Shown: one piece after another, positions 37,601 to 49,816 of the stretch
Layout of the letters: each line of letters opens with the position of its first letter
Position numbering within the stretch: the first letter of the stretch is position 1
NCBI GenBank assembly: GCA_942159475.1
Contig: OW804095.1
Location: 63,082,773-63,146,772 of the forward strand
Direction of reading: 5' to 3'
DNA length: 64,000 nucleotides
Source of the DNA: Sthenelais limicola
Taxonomy: Eukaryota; Annelida; Polychaeta; Phyllodocida; Sigalionidae
Program-made: the position numbers and the translations under genes
Notes under the pieces: generated by a model
The model's database searches: none
What the model was told of the DNA's origin: nothing
Seen by the model: the letters and a program-made list of their open reading frames with translations, nothing else

Positions 37601-39359
37601 GCTATACAGTTGATTTGGGCTGAAAGGTGGGAGGTGAGACTTAATAACTACACTAGCTATCATTTATTTTCTGTCTGAACGTTAAATACATACATGTATA
37701 GGTTCCATCCTCGCTTCAATGTTGCAGTGTATATCATCATTCAAGAGAAAATAGGTCATATAATTAAAAAACTGAATGCTATTTTGAGATCGGGCAATCA
37801 AAAGTTATAAAAGTGCCTATGTTACAATTATAGTTTCGTGTGTCAATGCATAATCAACATTGTATACATCTAAAGTTGGCGCCAATGTATAACTACAACG
37901 CAGGCAATATATTATGTAATGTAAAAGAATTCACTGAGGGTAACTTCTGAGTTAGTGTAGGCCCAGTTAGCGGTGGTATATGTTAAATAAAGCCCAGGTA
38001 CGTTAGTGAACTGGCACTACCCTGCTCCCGCAGGTACACAGGTGCTCCGGGTACGACTCACTGAGCTGCTCTACTTGTAAACAGTGTTTCTTATTTTCAT
38101 GTGTCGGGAACGTGATTAGAACTTGGGCAAACTTTCTTTCGGGCAATTTCCACTCGGCGGATAGAAAGATTTCAAATAGGCCTACAAACTAGATTTTGCC
38201 ATTGTGCTCAGGGGGATATTGGGATATTTTGAATTTGATATGAGATTTGCTATTCAGCTAAAACAAATCCTTCTGGATAGTGATTTTAAAATCTTTGTCA
38301 GTTCGAATGCATGGTATCATGCAATTCTGCCTTTGCTCCATTTCTCCATATGCACCTATAGGCCTATCTGTCAGTCTTCAGATAAGTATACTCGTTCCAT
38401 TTGAAGATGATTATTTCAATTGGAATGGATTCATCAAGATATAGTAACTTAATAAGCTCGCGAAGTTAACGTTATTTTAGGAAAACGTTATTTGTGACAC
38501 AAGGCTGATTGAGATGTAATTAAGTTTGTTAGTGAACAATATTTAACCCTATTCTCAAACACAGTAATCCCCTGTCTATAGTGAACAAAGAATTACAATT
38601 ATGTAGGACTAATGTCTAGTAATAAAGAAAGTACGTGGTACTATATATACGACTCTATGGTGGTGAAAATTGGCATTGAACCCCAGTTTCTCCACGTCAG
38701 TCGCGGGGCAGGCAGTATAGTATTATAATTTGTTGTCCTGCCAGGGTACGCTATGTTTGCTCGTCAGGGGTTGCATGTGGGTTTTATTAATCGGGTACAA
38801 CGAGCATTATGGTTTTTCTCTTATTTATAGCAGTAATTTTAACTTCAGAAAGCAATTCACATCATAGTAATTTAAGAGAATACAGGCGTATTGATCGGTA
38901 CTTGTTTGCGTGAATCACTTTTGCATTCAAACATAAAACCTGAGGCAAACATCCCAAGGTCATTGTCAAATGACACAAGGTTGTTGTCCTTGTAACCATA
39001 TATTTCAGCATATTAATGTTCCTATGGGTATAATAGCGCTAAAGGTTCGCTCAAAAGAAGATATGTATGGATAAATCCAATGTCGTGAGTAATTATCATC
39101 GATGATTGACCGAGCGTGGCGATTCAATAATTTTGCTATAGTTCAATAACTATTTGTTACCGTAACCGGGCAGCCCATTTTCGTTCAAATTCCTAGTGCA
39201 TAACTTTTGTGTAAACAGTCAATATATTGAAATGGAATTTCCCTGTCCCTACCGGACTTTTATAACTTGTTTTTCTCAATAAATACAGAGTTACTTACTT
39301 GTTTTGGCCAGGGTATGAGCCCCATAGCGCAGGGCGGCGGTGAGCCTGGAGGCGAGCAT
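34649..39359 (-). CDS. Sarcoplasmic calcium-binding protein-like EF-hand protein with N-terminal presequence (243 aa)
   Basis: Seven coding exons: 39299-39359, 37078-37197, 36614-36666, 36000-36124, 35489-35610, 35157-35266 and 34649-34789. They total 732 nt, with every phase continuous. Two canonical EF-hand loops are visible: residues 61-72 (DTDNDGYFDKED) and 158-169 (DCKGDGVVDAEE). The C-terminal VEELYADYYLSDDPDSPG matches the family's closing segment, where SCPs and calexcitins carry a similar YxxFFxSxDPxxPG block. SCPs are normally cytosolic calcium buffers of about 175-195 aa. This one has about 50 extra N-terminal residues with ten Arg, two Lys and only one acidic residue before residue 52, which looks like a mitochondrial presequence. 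The stop codon overlaps AATAAA (TGAATAAAG). The family call is firm at the EF-hand level and good at the SCP level; location is inference. Confidence 0.87.
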
Positions 39360-42149
39360 CTTGTCTCGAACAGCTGATGGAGGAAACTGGTGTTTGTGGA
39401 GTAGCAGCAATGGCTAGGTAGGTGCGGGAGGCGCTCATATAGAGGGGTATAGCCAGAACAAGCCAACTCACCCCCCCCCCCCTCCCAACACACCCCAGTC
39501 GGTCCGTTTCACCAAGATATATATATAGGTCAGGATCTGCTGTATCTAACTATGGTTGGCCACTGCACAACGCTAGATATGTTTTACCATCACATGATTA
39601 CGACGTGAACACTTTCTTTGCTGTTTCCCTTGGCATAGGAACTTTTATATGGCAACTGATATAATGATATGCCAACTGATATAATGACTATAGGAAAGAC
39701 CCAACAAGGGCCCATTATTTTTTACCAGTTTTGTCCTCGTTAGATAGGCCGGGCAGAAATGTATGATCGTAAATGTTACTAATGGTCGGAGCTGCCATAC
39801 ACCAGTTGCATAATGAAGTAGTTACATAATAAAATTATTTTTTTAGTAACGAAAATCATTCAATATTAATGAGCGTACTATGACGTAAATTCCAGAATCA
39901 AAATATTGTCCCCCAATAAAATTGCTGGAAATAACTGAAAATATTATGTCAAACGAACACCCAGAACTCCCCCCACCCTTCCCTACCGAAACAAATTTCC
40001 AGGGTTCATGCGGCCAAGCCAACAACTTTTGCTGACAAAATAGTTGTTAGCAGAGAAAAAAAAACCGTTCTTTAAAATACACAAGTTGGTACAGAAAAAC
40101 TGGTAAAATCTTATTTGGTCTGACTTTGAATTTCGATTTTGAATAATGACCCACGTGTCACAGCCACCATTTAGGGGGATCCGGGGGCATACTCCCCCTG
40201 GAATATTGTTTTGGTAAAATGAGTGCTATTTGAGTGCAATCTATTGATTTTACAGGGCTCTGGGCCTCAGATCGAAAATAACTGACTTTTTACTGATGCA
40301 CTTAAAACATACTGACTTTTAACGTCCTTAGAAACCCAAAATCAATATTAGTGACCACGAAAACCCTGCAAACATGTTATCTTGATACCCATTCAGGTAC
40401 AACTCCATCACTGGTACTCGAACTCGTTTTCAAAACATCAACGTATGACCACGTGGGTAGGGCCTATCTATGAATGTTACATCTCGTGACATTAGCTGAG
40501 GGAAAAGGACCATGTAAACAACACGCTTTCTGCACCACGTGGAGGCCGTCATCTGCACTATACACACGCACGCGTGGAGGCCTCAATAGCGCAATTGCGT
40601 CGTTTTAATTAAAGTGACTCGCACGGGAACACTAATAAACCAATATTTACCCATCACTTAATTATCTAATACCAGTTATCACAGGGTTTCCTCTTGTCGG
40701 CGTAACATTTATTATTTCTGTCATTATTAAAAAATATTTATTTCCGGTCAGGTATTTGCATAATCGATGTAATATATAAAGCTTTACTCCGAATAATCTT
40801 TCCAACAAAAAATCAAAATGCTGCGGCTGAAACATGCTGTCGCGCCAGGGTTCGAACCCACATTCACCGATGGTATACGTTGATATTAAATCTTGTCCTT
40901 TCGCATTAACAAAAATGTTCTTATTACAGCATTAGTCATTTTAGAGTCACGTTCGTTACCTGGTAATAAAATCTTGTATACGTCAGCATATTAATTTAGT
41001 AAGCATGTTAAATACGTTTTTAATTAGTAGAAACTACTAAATTGAATTATCTATATCCATCCCATGGCAAGTCCTAATATAGGAGGTGTCAACTAGAGGG
41101 ACATGATCATGTGTTCTCTATAAACTATTAGACCATCATCAACTAGCTAATATCTGGGAGGTTAATTGCGACTCGTATGGGGGTTTGAACTAAGGGGTTT
41201 CCACGTTTCGTTACAAAAGATCACAAGAAAAGGAATAACTGGGATAATGGCTTATAAAGATATCAGAGCATGCTTGGTTTCAACACAACATTAACCCGTA
41301 CTGACAACTGTAAAGCATCACTCTAAATAACGAATAGTTTCAACTGAGGGCCGTTTTATTCGTATATCTTTTCCTCTCGGAATAACAATACTCAACATAT
41401 TCACATACCTTTTAACTTAATTACATTTTCCCTTAGGCGTTGATTAAAGGTCGGTATATTATATGTACTAGAAACCGGACCTCTTCCGCCATCTTGGGAA
41501 CATAAATAGGGTTTCAGAAGGAATTCAATGATACAATGCATCCTAAAGAAGCTGCACTACAAGAGGAAATGTTCGTCCTCAATCGGACTAGCCTGTTTAA
41601 TACAACATCAACCATGCATCTTTTGCTACTGGTGATAAGGCCGAAACCCCAAGAATACTATTGAAATCCGAGACCTGGGAAGTTGAGAAAAAGTCCTAGG
41701 GTCTATCAGTAATAATTATGTCATTCCTGTACAGGGTTTATTTCGGACTTCTTGCTGGCGATTAGTGACGGTTGAAGCACTCATGCATCACGCAACTATG
41801 ACTAACATACAGACGACTCATTCTCAGCGTACACAGCTTTTAGTCCACATTTTATTACAACTTGTTTCCATTTGTTTCTGTAGCACAGGTTCGTTCATAT
41901 TTGAATTTGCTAGTATCTCAGGCAAGATGCTTTCTTATTTTTTTTTCTCATTTTTTTTTTTATTATTTTATTTTTTTATAATTAAGTCCAGCTGGTATGC
42001 AAGTGTTCTATACACCATCGCTTTGGTACAAATCGCAACAAGTCCGCCTAGTATAGCATCGGTCCCGTAGTTTTCCTTTCCTGGCGATATAATGCATATA
42101 CACCGAGCATCAGAAGATGGAGTGTGCAGAGAAGTGAATGTTTTCCTCT
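39360..42149. other. Gap between SCP-like gene and VDAC
   Basis: It begins with the promoter-side region of the SCP-like gene, including a C-run at 39469-39483. An ETS/YY1-like cluster lies at 41483-41497, and T-rich DNA at about 41935-41980 may include the VDAC polyadenylation region on the minus strand. A segment near 40165-40200 (GGGGGATCCGGGGGCATAC) looks like part of a dispersed repeat. No gene was found. Confidence 0.4.
41483..41497. promoter_or_regulatory. ETS plus YY1-like motif pair
   Basis: The plus strand reads CTTCCGCCATCTTGG, combining an ETS core (CTTCCG) with a YY1 core (GCCATCTTG), followed by a TATA-like CATAAATAGG. Such pairs usually mark start sites of housekeeping genes. 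No gene is recognised on either side, so this may be an orphan promoter, a non-coding RNA start, or chance. Confidence 0.3.
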
Positions 42150-44234
42150 TTAAGCCTCGAGGTCAAGACCGAGACCGACCTTGTGGCCACCCTGGTTGAA
42201 GTTCTTGCCCTCAATAAGTGTGGAGAGAGACAGGGAGACGCCTGAAAAGAAAATATTTACATATAATAAATCGGTGGCGAGGGAATTACGTGCATGATAG
42301 CACTGTTTGTACATCTTATTTTTTATCTCTGACCCGGGGGGATCTTATGTCCATTCTCTGAGACTGATATTCTTTAGAACTAGAATGATAAAAAAGAAAG
42401 ATTTTCCATGCAGGAAAACTGAACATAGCTATTCAATATGAACCTGTCAACCATTTCCAAGATCATGGATGTTCTCAATTATTTGCAGTTAGCATTCAGA
42501 ATTTAAAATGGAGTCTTGGACTTACCATCCCTCAATTTCTGCTGGTATGCAAGACCAATCTGGCTTGTGTTGTTAATCTTAGCACGGAAGGTGGAGTCCT
42601 TGTCTGGTTGGTACTTGGCAGCAAGACCGAACCTGGTAGCATTGGTGCCGGCGGTCCAGGAGAGGTTGACTCCGCACTCAAGCTCGTCATTAACATTCTG
42701 GTAGTAGGATCCTCCGAATTCAGATCCATCATTGCTAAGAAAACAAAATGCAATGCAATATAAATAAACAGAACACTGTGAGTAAATGGGGGTCGTTGCT
42801 TTACGCCGTAGTTAACACTGTCACATATTAGGTCATATCAGGGGCGAGAGAAGAAACCAGCTACCCTAGTACTTTTTGATCACTACCATTAGTTCTTTTA
42901 CATGCATATATATCAGCTTGACACTGAGTGGTATTATGATTAACCAAGAATAAGACTTAGTGTTCTTATACTTACACATTTGTGTGGAGTGTGAAATCAC
43001 CACCCTTGAATCCTACGGCGAAGTTGCTCTTGGAAAGTTTTGACTTGGACGTATCAAAGGACATTTGGTAGCCAGCCAGCCAGCCATTGTATCTGAAGGA
43101 AAATGTTTTCATGTGAAGATAAGCATTGAGGTTCTCATTAAAAACATATATATAGTGCATATATGCCTCGCTGTATGCAGGTTCCGGATAACTTTTAGTG
43201 GACGGGGGAGAGGTATAAAAAAAGACCAATGTATTACGTTAAGATTTAATGAATAATCTACAAGAGCATAGATGTAGTATGAAAAACTATACTGCCGTTA
43301 GATCGCAGCGGAATCAAATTACTATTGCCAGGGTATGGCTTAGCTATGTACGGGCGATTAGGCTAAGAATGAGGCAGGTCTTCCACACTGGATTTTATAA
43401 AGGAGTATAAAGTATATATATGTAAATACCCTTACCCCAAGACAGCAGCACCATGGATTGTGGGACCAGCGAAGTCAAAGTCTACATCACAGTTAACGTT
43501 AACGTGATCCTGCTTGTAGGCAGCCTTGATCTTGCCGTTCTTCTTGCTGGTCTGTGGAGCGAACTGTGTGTCGAAGGAAAGTTTTAGGCCCTTGGCAAGT
43601 TGGTCCTCAATGGTGATCTCTGTGCCCAGAGTGTTGTCTGTGTTCCACTTCTCCTGGAAGGTGAGGCCTAAAAGTGCAAAGCAGATCATTCACTATTTAT
43701 ACTTGGTTAGGGTTCCACAGTTAATTAAACTGGCAGCCGTTAACTAACAGGCTGATAATAAATAGTTAAATGGGGGCTTGCCACAACAGGAAAAGCTCCT
43801 CAAATATTGACGAGCACAATATTACTTCGTTTGATTTCGGGTTGAGTTGTACGCATGTGAATCAATAGAAAATCAATTAGACCTACCATAATCGGAGAGC
43901 TTGTATTTGGTCTCCAAACTTCCTACGACCTTGCTTGTGTCGTGGTTAGAACTACCGTTTGTTGTAAATTGTACACCGTTGGATGTCTTTGTTTTGCATT
44001 CCAACTTGTAGAATCCATAGTCTGTAAAAAATAAAAATGAGTCGCATTGCTAATACTGTAATCAACAGATATTTACAACTTATCAAATGGTAATATTTGT
44101 GTCCATAGCCGCTTCTGTTTTTATTATTAGCGTATTGATTATTGATTATGTTTATGAAAGTACTTACTGAAGCCCTTGTTAAAAAGGTCACGGGCAGATT
44201 TTCCAAGGTCGGAGTATGATGGGGGAACGGCCAT
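42150..44234 (-). CDS. VDAC: Voltage-dependent anion-selective channel (mitochondrial porin), 283 aa
   Basis: Six coding exons: 44168-44234, 43887-44021, 43436-43667, 42976-43092, 42526-42734 and 42150-42241. They sum to 852 nt, giving 283 aa, exactly the usual VDAC length, with all phases matching. The protein starts [20 protein letters not shown] (the N-terminal helix inside the pore), continues with [12 protein letters not shown] (first beta strand), includes [11 protein letters not shown] and LAAKYQPD, and ends [12 protein letters not shown], the classical porin signature region. It forms the 19-strand beta barrel of the outer mitochondrial membrane that passes ATP, ADP and other metabolites. 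A non-coding exon upstream (donor at 45559/45558) splices to an AG 4-5 nt before the ATG. The only VDAC-like locus in this window; paralogue numbering cannot be assigned. Confidence 0.97.
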
Positions 44235-45558
44235 TTTTCTAGAAAATCAAGTTATACCGTATATATCATAATCGACACCAATATCACATACGGGTGGGAG
44301 ACAATAGTAAGTTGACCTTCAACGTACAAGGCTTCATGCGTACATAAATAATTCACCCGCAGTTCAAAATACGCCAATAAACGTGGCCGCGACTAGTGTT
44401 ATATTAAAAGGTATGATTTAATCTTTAAAGAACTTTAATTACCTGACCTAGATCTAGTCTAGATTTGCTAATTATCCACTAGGAAAAGGTATGGGAAAAC
44501 GTGGCAGTGTGAACGTAGACAAATCACCTTCAAGTTTAGCTACACCTACGAGCCTTTTCTGAAGTTTTGCACAACGTAAGGTCATGGCGAAACCATTCGT
44601 CTGATGCAACAAGAGTCAAGACAAGTCAAGCCTGACGCAACAAGCACTCACACCCAGTAACGTTACCTAAATCCTAGTGCCTAATCGGGATTATCCGCTT
44701 ATTTGGCGAAACCGGTTAAGATTTCATTGGCAAGCGTAGGGGTGCTGTTCTGCCAACAATAAAATGCTTGTATTATGCCGGTATTTGTAAATACTTCATC
44801 ATAACTGTCATTAACTCAATGCCGGTGGTTTAAACGATGTCAGTTAATGAGTTATGCTAGCCCTAGGAATCGCAATGTCAATGACAATGGGACGGGTCGA
44901 ATAGGGCATAGCTCGCGCGCCTACCCTAGGCCTATCTATGCCTTGTGTATTTTCTTGAAAGACTGAAGTCAAGTCACTGGATCTTTCCAGTTTCGAATCA
45001 TAAGCCGGCTACAAATCAGGTGTGACACAATACTGCGAAGCCATTTTTAAAGCCCTGGGGAAGTGGAATGATTTGGGTCTCATGGGAATCGGTGTCAGAT
45101 AACTCTACGAGTATATTTTCGTTATTTAAAAGGCTGGCTGTCAACGGATAGATCCATAATCCTGACTGTCATCATGCCTTCATGGCAACTGTCAATTGAC
45201 TTGGCCATCTCCTGACAATGACATGTACAGGAAACAAAGCTGACAAGAAACTCAAATTTAGGCGATAATATCAAATACATCCCACAATGCAAGGCCGATA
45301 ACTCGATGCACAAATGTCTAACAAAGATACGCATCTACTGTGCCGAGAGGATGCTTAAACATCGGATTCATCTTGCTGAGCTCCCAGTGCAAGGTCATGT
45401 AGGACGCCATGTTGAATGGAGTAAAGGCATGACCAGCCGGCGATATTGACTGTTTTTACTAATAAAACCTGAACAAGTGTTCGAAAAAATTAGTAATTAG
45501 CAGAAATACGCACTTGTGTTGATGCTCAGATAAGGAAAATAAGGATGCAAGAACTTAC
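44235..45558. other. 5' untranslated intron of VDAC
   Basis: The interval between the inferred non-coding first exon (ending at 45559) and the ATG exon. The acceptor TTTTCTAG lies immediately before the start codon. I see no other gene inside it. Confidence 0.55.
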
Positions 45559-45690
45559 AGACTGACGGGGTAATCCAAACACTCTGCAGAACGGGAGACG
45601 TGCGAACCACTGCACAGGAACCGAGTGCTGCGATAGGACGAGTCACGGGGGTCGCCGATACGGAGGCATGGGTTTCGGGTCTTATGAAGA
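45559..45690 (-). other. Probable non-coding first exon of VDAC
   Basis: On the minus strand, GC-rich sequence ends in CCCGTCAGTCT followed by the strong donor GTAAGTTC. The exon's 3' edge is therefore 45559, while its 5' edge is only estimated. It lies upstream of, and in the same direction as, the VDAC ATG exon. Confidence 0.55.
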
Positions 45691-45840
45691 ATAGAATATC
45701 GTATCTAAATGCAACTTTTTCTCTTTATTTTTCTACCAAATAGATAATCGTCAAAAAGTAAATTTCATATTCACTATTCAAAATAAATATTATCAGACCG
45801 GTGGTTTCGTCCCACAATTCAGTTCAATAACCATCATGGC
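45640..45840. promoter_or_regulatory. Likely bidirectional VDAC/SAMD8 promoter
   Basis: About 200 bp separate the probable first exon of VDAC (minus) from the probable first exon of the SAMD8-type gene (plus). A YY1-like ATGGCCGCC lies at 45836 on the SAMD8 side. The layout is that of a shared housekeeping promoter. Start sites are inferred from exon signals only. Confidence 0.45.
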
Positions 45841-45909
45841 CGCCAGCAGACGATTGTAAACACCGCAGTGTGGTCCATCGAAGGAGAATTTCACCCGCCC
45901 TTCATAATA
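45830..45909 (+). other. Probable non-coding first exon of the SAMD8-type gene, with a 7-codon uORF
   Basis: The exon ends in a good donor, GTGAGTATT, at 45910. It contains ATGGCCGCC at 45836, which opens a 7-codon frame (MAASRRL) closed by TAA at 45857-45859. The matching acceptor is at 47570/47571 (TTATTTATAG). Its 5' edge is not determined. Confidence 0.45.
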
Positions 45910-47570
45910 GTGAGTATTTATGTCGATACAATTCATGAAATTCAATGAATTCCAATTTCTTGATAACCTCTAATTAATGGTACACTCCTGTTTGGATATG
46001 TTCTTTATCAACGTGTCCCGGAACCTATCCGCCATCGAGGTCGAGGAGGATTTCAAGTCAGATTGTTGCATCATGAACTTTATCGGCTATGAAGCCAAAG
46101 CATGGAAGTTTTCCTTGAATGGTCTTTGGAGAGGCCCTTAGAATATTCATTACAGGGACACTGTTTGCTTAAATAAACAGGCATTTAGTAATATCATACT
46201 TGTTTCTGTTCATAAAGGGTTAACTTGAAGACACACTTAATTCACAAACGATGAATCACATGACATTGCATGCGCAAAGTGGAAACCATCACATCGCTGA
46301 ATCACGCTCAGTAATAGCTTACAATGCAGATAACAGTTGAACTATAACTTAGTAAGTTTAAACTTAAGTGCTTATTATATTATCAATTCGTGATCGTGAT
46401 TCTTGAACGCAAACTCGTGGGTTACGTCGCCCAGCTCGATCTACTATCATTAAGCTAACACCTCACTTGGTGAGTTGGTCTTGGTCCAATAGGCAATATT
46501 TAATTATATTATTATTTTTCTTTTAGCTCAGTAGCCTAAATCTGGGCCTAAATTAATTCATTCTAATTTGAATTACTTACTTAGGCTTGATAAAAAAGAA
46601 AGTCATTTTCCATTGATGTTTGACTAATTTTTATTTCCCTTTTTTCAAACAAAAATTCAATTAAGGGAGTCGAAATTAAGGTCTCAAAAAGTCGGTACGT
46701 GGGCCAAAACCTCATTAATGTATGATTATACCCAAGTTGGAGGAGACCTGTTTGTGTCCGTTCCAGCAAACTATGTGAGAATATCAACAACAATGCGACC
46801 AAATATATTTACTCCTGATTTGACATTAATAGAATGGAGAGTATTAATATTTATATTCACTTTTCAAATTTTGAGCTATCATACGGTACCGGTATGTCAT
46901 CCCAGCTGATCCCAGCCCATGTGGCGTCGGATCAGGGGCTCTAGGCGGGCCCCAGAAGCAGTTTCCCGCTTAGACTTGGGTGCATTTTCAAGCATTTTTT
47001 TGGTTGAAATCTATATCTTCTCTGGGATCTAGAATGTTGAGTTTTTTCTTGCATAATATTTTTTGGTGAGATGATTTTAGCCCCTTCCAGAAATATAATT
47101 TGAGGTATGATCAGGGTGGTGGTGGTGCTCAGGTCTCTTTGTGTATTCTAGAGGTATAGTACGGTATAAATGAAGTTTAACAACATAATGTTTTCCATCT
47201 CCTTTTAAAATTAATATTTTAGATCTGTAAGATGTATTCCTATATTAATTTAGTGATGAATGAGTAGAAATCGAGAGAGTGTATAGATCTGTTTGAATAT
47301 TGAGGTAATTAGTATAGATGAAGGGTTGTCCATGTCCAAAGTAACATGCATAACAAGGCTAGCCAGGCTCTATCTGATTTCAGTTTTCACTAGGAGAAGA
47401 CGATGTATGAACGGTAATATTTGCTGGATGCTATGTAAACTTTTGTACTTTCTATATTAGAATATGCCAGTCCGATGATCATGAATAGCAACAAAGGTAC
47501 TACTGGTATACAAAATAAATGTCAAACTATTATCAAATGTTATTGTATAAATTTACTTGTTATTTATAGT
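45910..47570 (+). other. 5' untranslated intron of the SAMD8-type gene
   Basis: Bounded by the donor at 45910 and the acceptor before 47571. It holds AT-rich sequence and a few short open frames without merit. No separate gene is seen. Confidence 0.45.
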
Positions 47571-47580
47571 TTCATCAAAG

Positions 47581-49816
47581 ATGGCGTCTGTGCAACAATG
47601 GAGCGTGAAGGATGTTGAAAACTGGTTGGACGTTAATGGGTTTACCCAGTATGTGGATTTACTTTGTGGAACCCATTCTATTAACGGGTGTGCTCTATTA
47701 ATGCTACAGGAAGAGGACCTCCGCAGCCCACCTTGTGAAATAAAAACTTTGGGGGATCGTAAGCGCTTGTTGATGTGTATTCACAAGTTGCGAATAGAAA
47801 ATCCTTCTACTCAGAACCAGCTTTTCAGAAGTGATCATGAAAAAGCTGGCAAGCCATCTCCAGCTAAACGGCTGGATAGTGAGTGCTCAGTATTTTCGGA
47901 AGACATGGAAGATAAAAGTCTTGAAGCTAAGTTTCTCAAGCCTGAGTATACCAAGCTCATAGTTTCTTACATCTACATGTTCACTGTATTTCTCATGACG
48001 TCGATGGTAATGGTTATCGTTCATGATAGGGTGCCTGACATGAAGAAATACCCACCTCTACCGGATATTGTGTTGGACAACATGCCATACGTGCCATGGG
48101 CATTTGAGATGTGCGAATTAACTGGCCTGTCACTTTTCATTATATGGTGTATCGTCTTGACCTTCCATAAACACAGGTAAACATGAATTATTTGGTTTGT
48201 GTACATTTTTGTTGCGTCAGTTCAATAAACTCTAAACCCCATTTGGACCCACACACTAATGTTTATTTGCCAAATAACTTATTATACGATAACTTATTTT
48301 TTTCAGGTTCATTTTGCTCCGTCGCATGTTTTCGATGACTGGCACTGTTTTCCTCCTGCGTTGCATTACTATGCTGATAACATCATTGTCCGTACCAGGG
48401 GTCCATCTTAAATGTCAGCCAAAGGTAATCCCTGACAATATCTGAAATCCCTATCCCACCCGTTGTATGGTGGACTATTACAAGGAGGAATATAGAACGT
48501 GTGCATGTGGACAACGTTATCAGTTTATACCATATTCTTCTCTCCGAACTAGTTATCCACCATCTTTTGGATTAAATCAATAAATAAGTGATAGATTATA
48601 TATTCGTACTTTTTCTAAATCAAAGAATTTCCCAAAGTTTGCGGTCTAGACTATAATCATAAGAACCAATTTACCACCTAGGATATTTACATTTAATTAC
48701 CATTCCATGTATGACTGAACCAAAGTTTCCATATGTATGTTAATATTTTCCTTGTATTAATCTAGATGAAAGATTATGTTTAATTGTTGATTCATAGCTT
48801 TATTTTTCATCTTTTCTTGTCCAGACTCCAGGGGATATCTGGTCCCAAGTTTCGCGAGCACTACAAATATGGAGAGGATTTGGTATGTCGCTCCAAGGTG
48901 TTAGGACTTGTGGCGACTACATGTTTAGTGGCCACACTGTTGTGGTGACTATGCTCAACTTTCTTATCACTGAATGTAAGTAGTTATCATTCATAGCTTG
49001 TTGTCCCACCTCCTAATCGCCATAATCAGTTTTAGCATAGCTTTTTTTTTTTAAAAATATAACTTTTAATATAACTGTTGTTAAGATATTGATAACCAAT
49101 TACTTAAGTTACGGTCGAAACCAGTTTATGGAAATACTGTTATTTGATCTGCCACTTAACTATATATAAACATCTCTTCTTTTTACCTTTTTACCTCAAA
49201 CCCAGTCACTCAGAACGCACCAAGAGCATAACATATAAAGCTCAACAAGTTTGTTGCAATTATTTTTAATCTATACCTCGATTGAATAATCGGCAACATT
49301 TGAACGTTGGTGATTTTTATCTTATGGACTTCCATATTCCATGCTGAGATCCGTTCTGGGCAACTCATTTGGGTTTGTTTTTTTTATTCCAAACGTAAAA
49401 GCCTATCCTTCCTAGATTTCTTGATATTCGTCAATACGTTCAAATATCATGACATAACGGTCTTTTTTTCAGACACGCCAAGGAGTTTCCACATATTGCA
49501 CACTGCAACATGGGTCCTGAACATCTTTGGGATATTCTTCATCCTTGCCGCACACGAGCATTACTCCATTGATGTGTTCATCGCCTTTTACATTACATCA
49601 AGGCTTTTCCTTTACTACCATTCCTTGGCAAATAACAAGGCCCTTTCCCAGCAAGATCGGAAAAGAACCCGGATCTGGTTCCCCCTCTTTTCTTACTTCG
49701 AGTCGAAATGCATTGGAATTGTTCCCAATGTATTTGAGTGGCCATTGCCATGGCCAAAGTCACTCAAAATAAGTTTTGAGAGATCAAACGATAGATACCG
49801 AAAAAAGTATCTTTAA
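47581..49816 (+). CDS. SAMD8: SAMD8 / sphingomyelin synthase-related protein (402 aa)
   Basis: Coding exons: 47581-48176, 48307-48424, 48825-48975 and 49473-49816, totalling 1209 nt with continuous phase. Residues 1-70 are a SAM domain ([10 protein letters not shown]...[13 protein letters not shown]), the feature that separates SAMD8 from SMS1/SMS2. Six hydrophobic segments follow. The lipid phosphotransferase core is intact: [10 protein letters not shown] with His275, then HEHYSID with His318 and Asp322. The spacing equals the His-His-Asp triad of sphingomyelin synthases. SAMD8 makes ceramide phosphoethanolamine in the endoplasmic reticulum and acts as a ceramide sensor. Length is close to the vertebrate protein. 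The start is the ATG at 47581 (AAGATGGCG), 10 nt after the acceptor; the frame is open upstream only through the intron. Confidence 0.96.

Noticed and set aside
40850..40866. GGGTTCGAACCCAC, similar to a tRNA B box
   Set aside because: The T-stem does not pair properly and no A box or acceptor stem is found upstream, so it is neither a tRNA nor a clear SINE.
41765..42070. 101-codon plus-strand frame downstream of VDAC
   Set aside because: Half of it is encoded by a T-rich low-complexity run, giving a spurious hydrophobic stretch.
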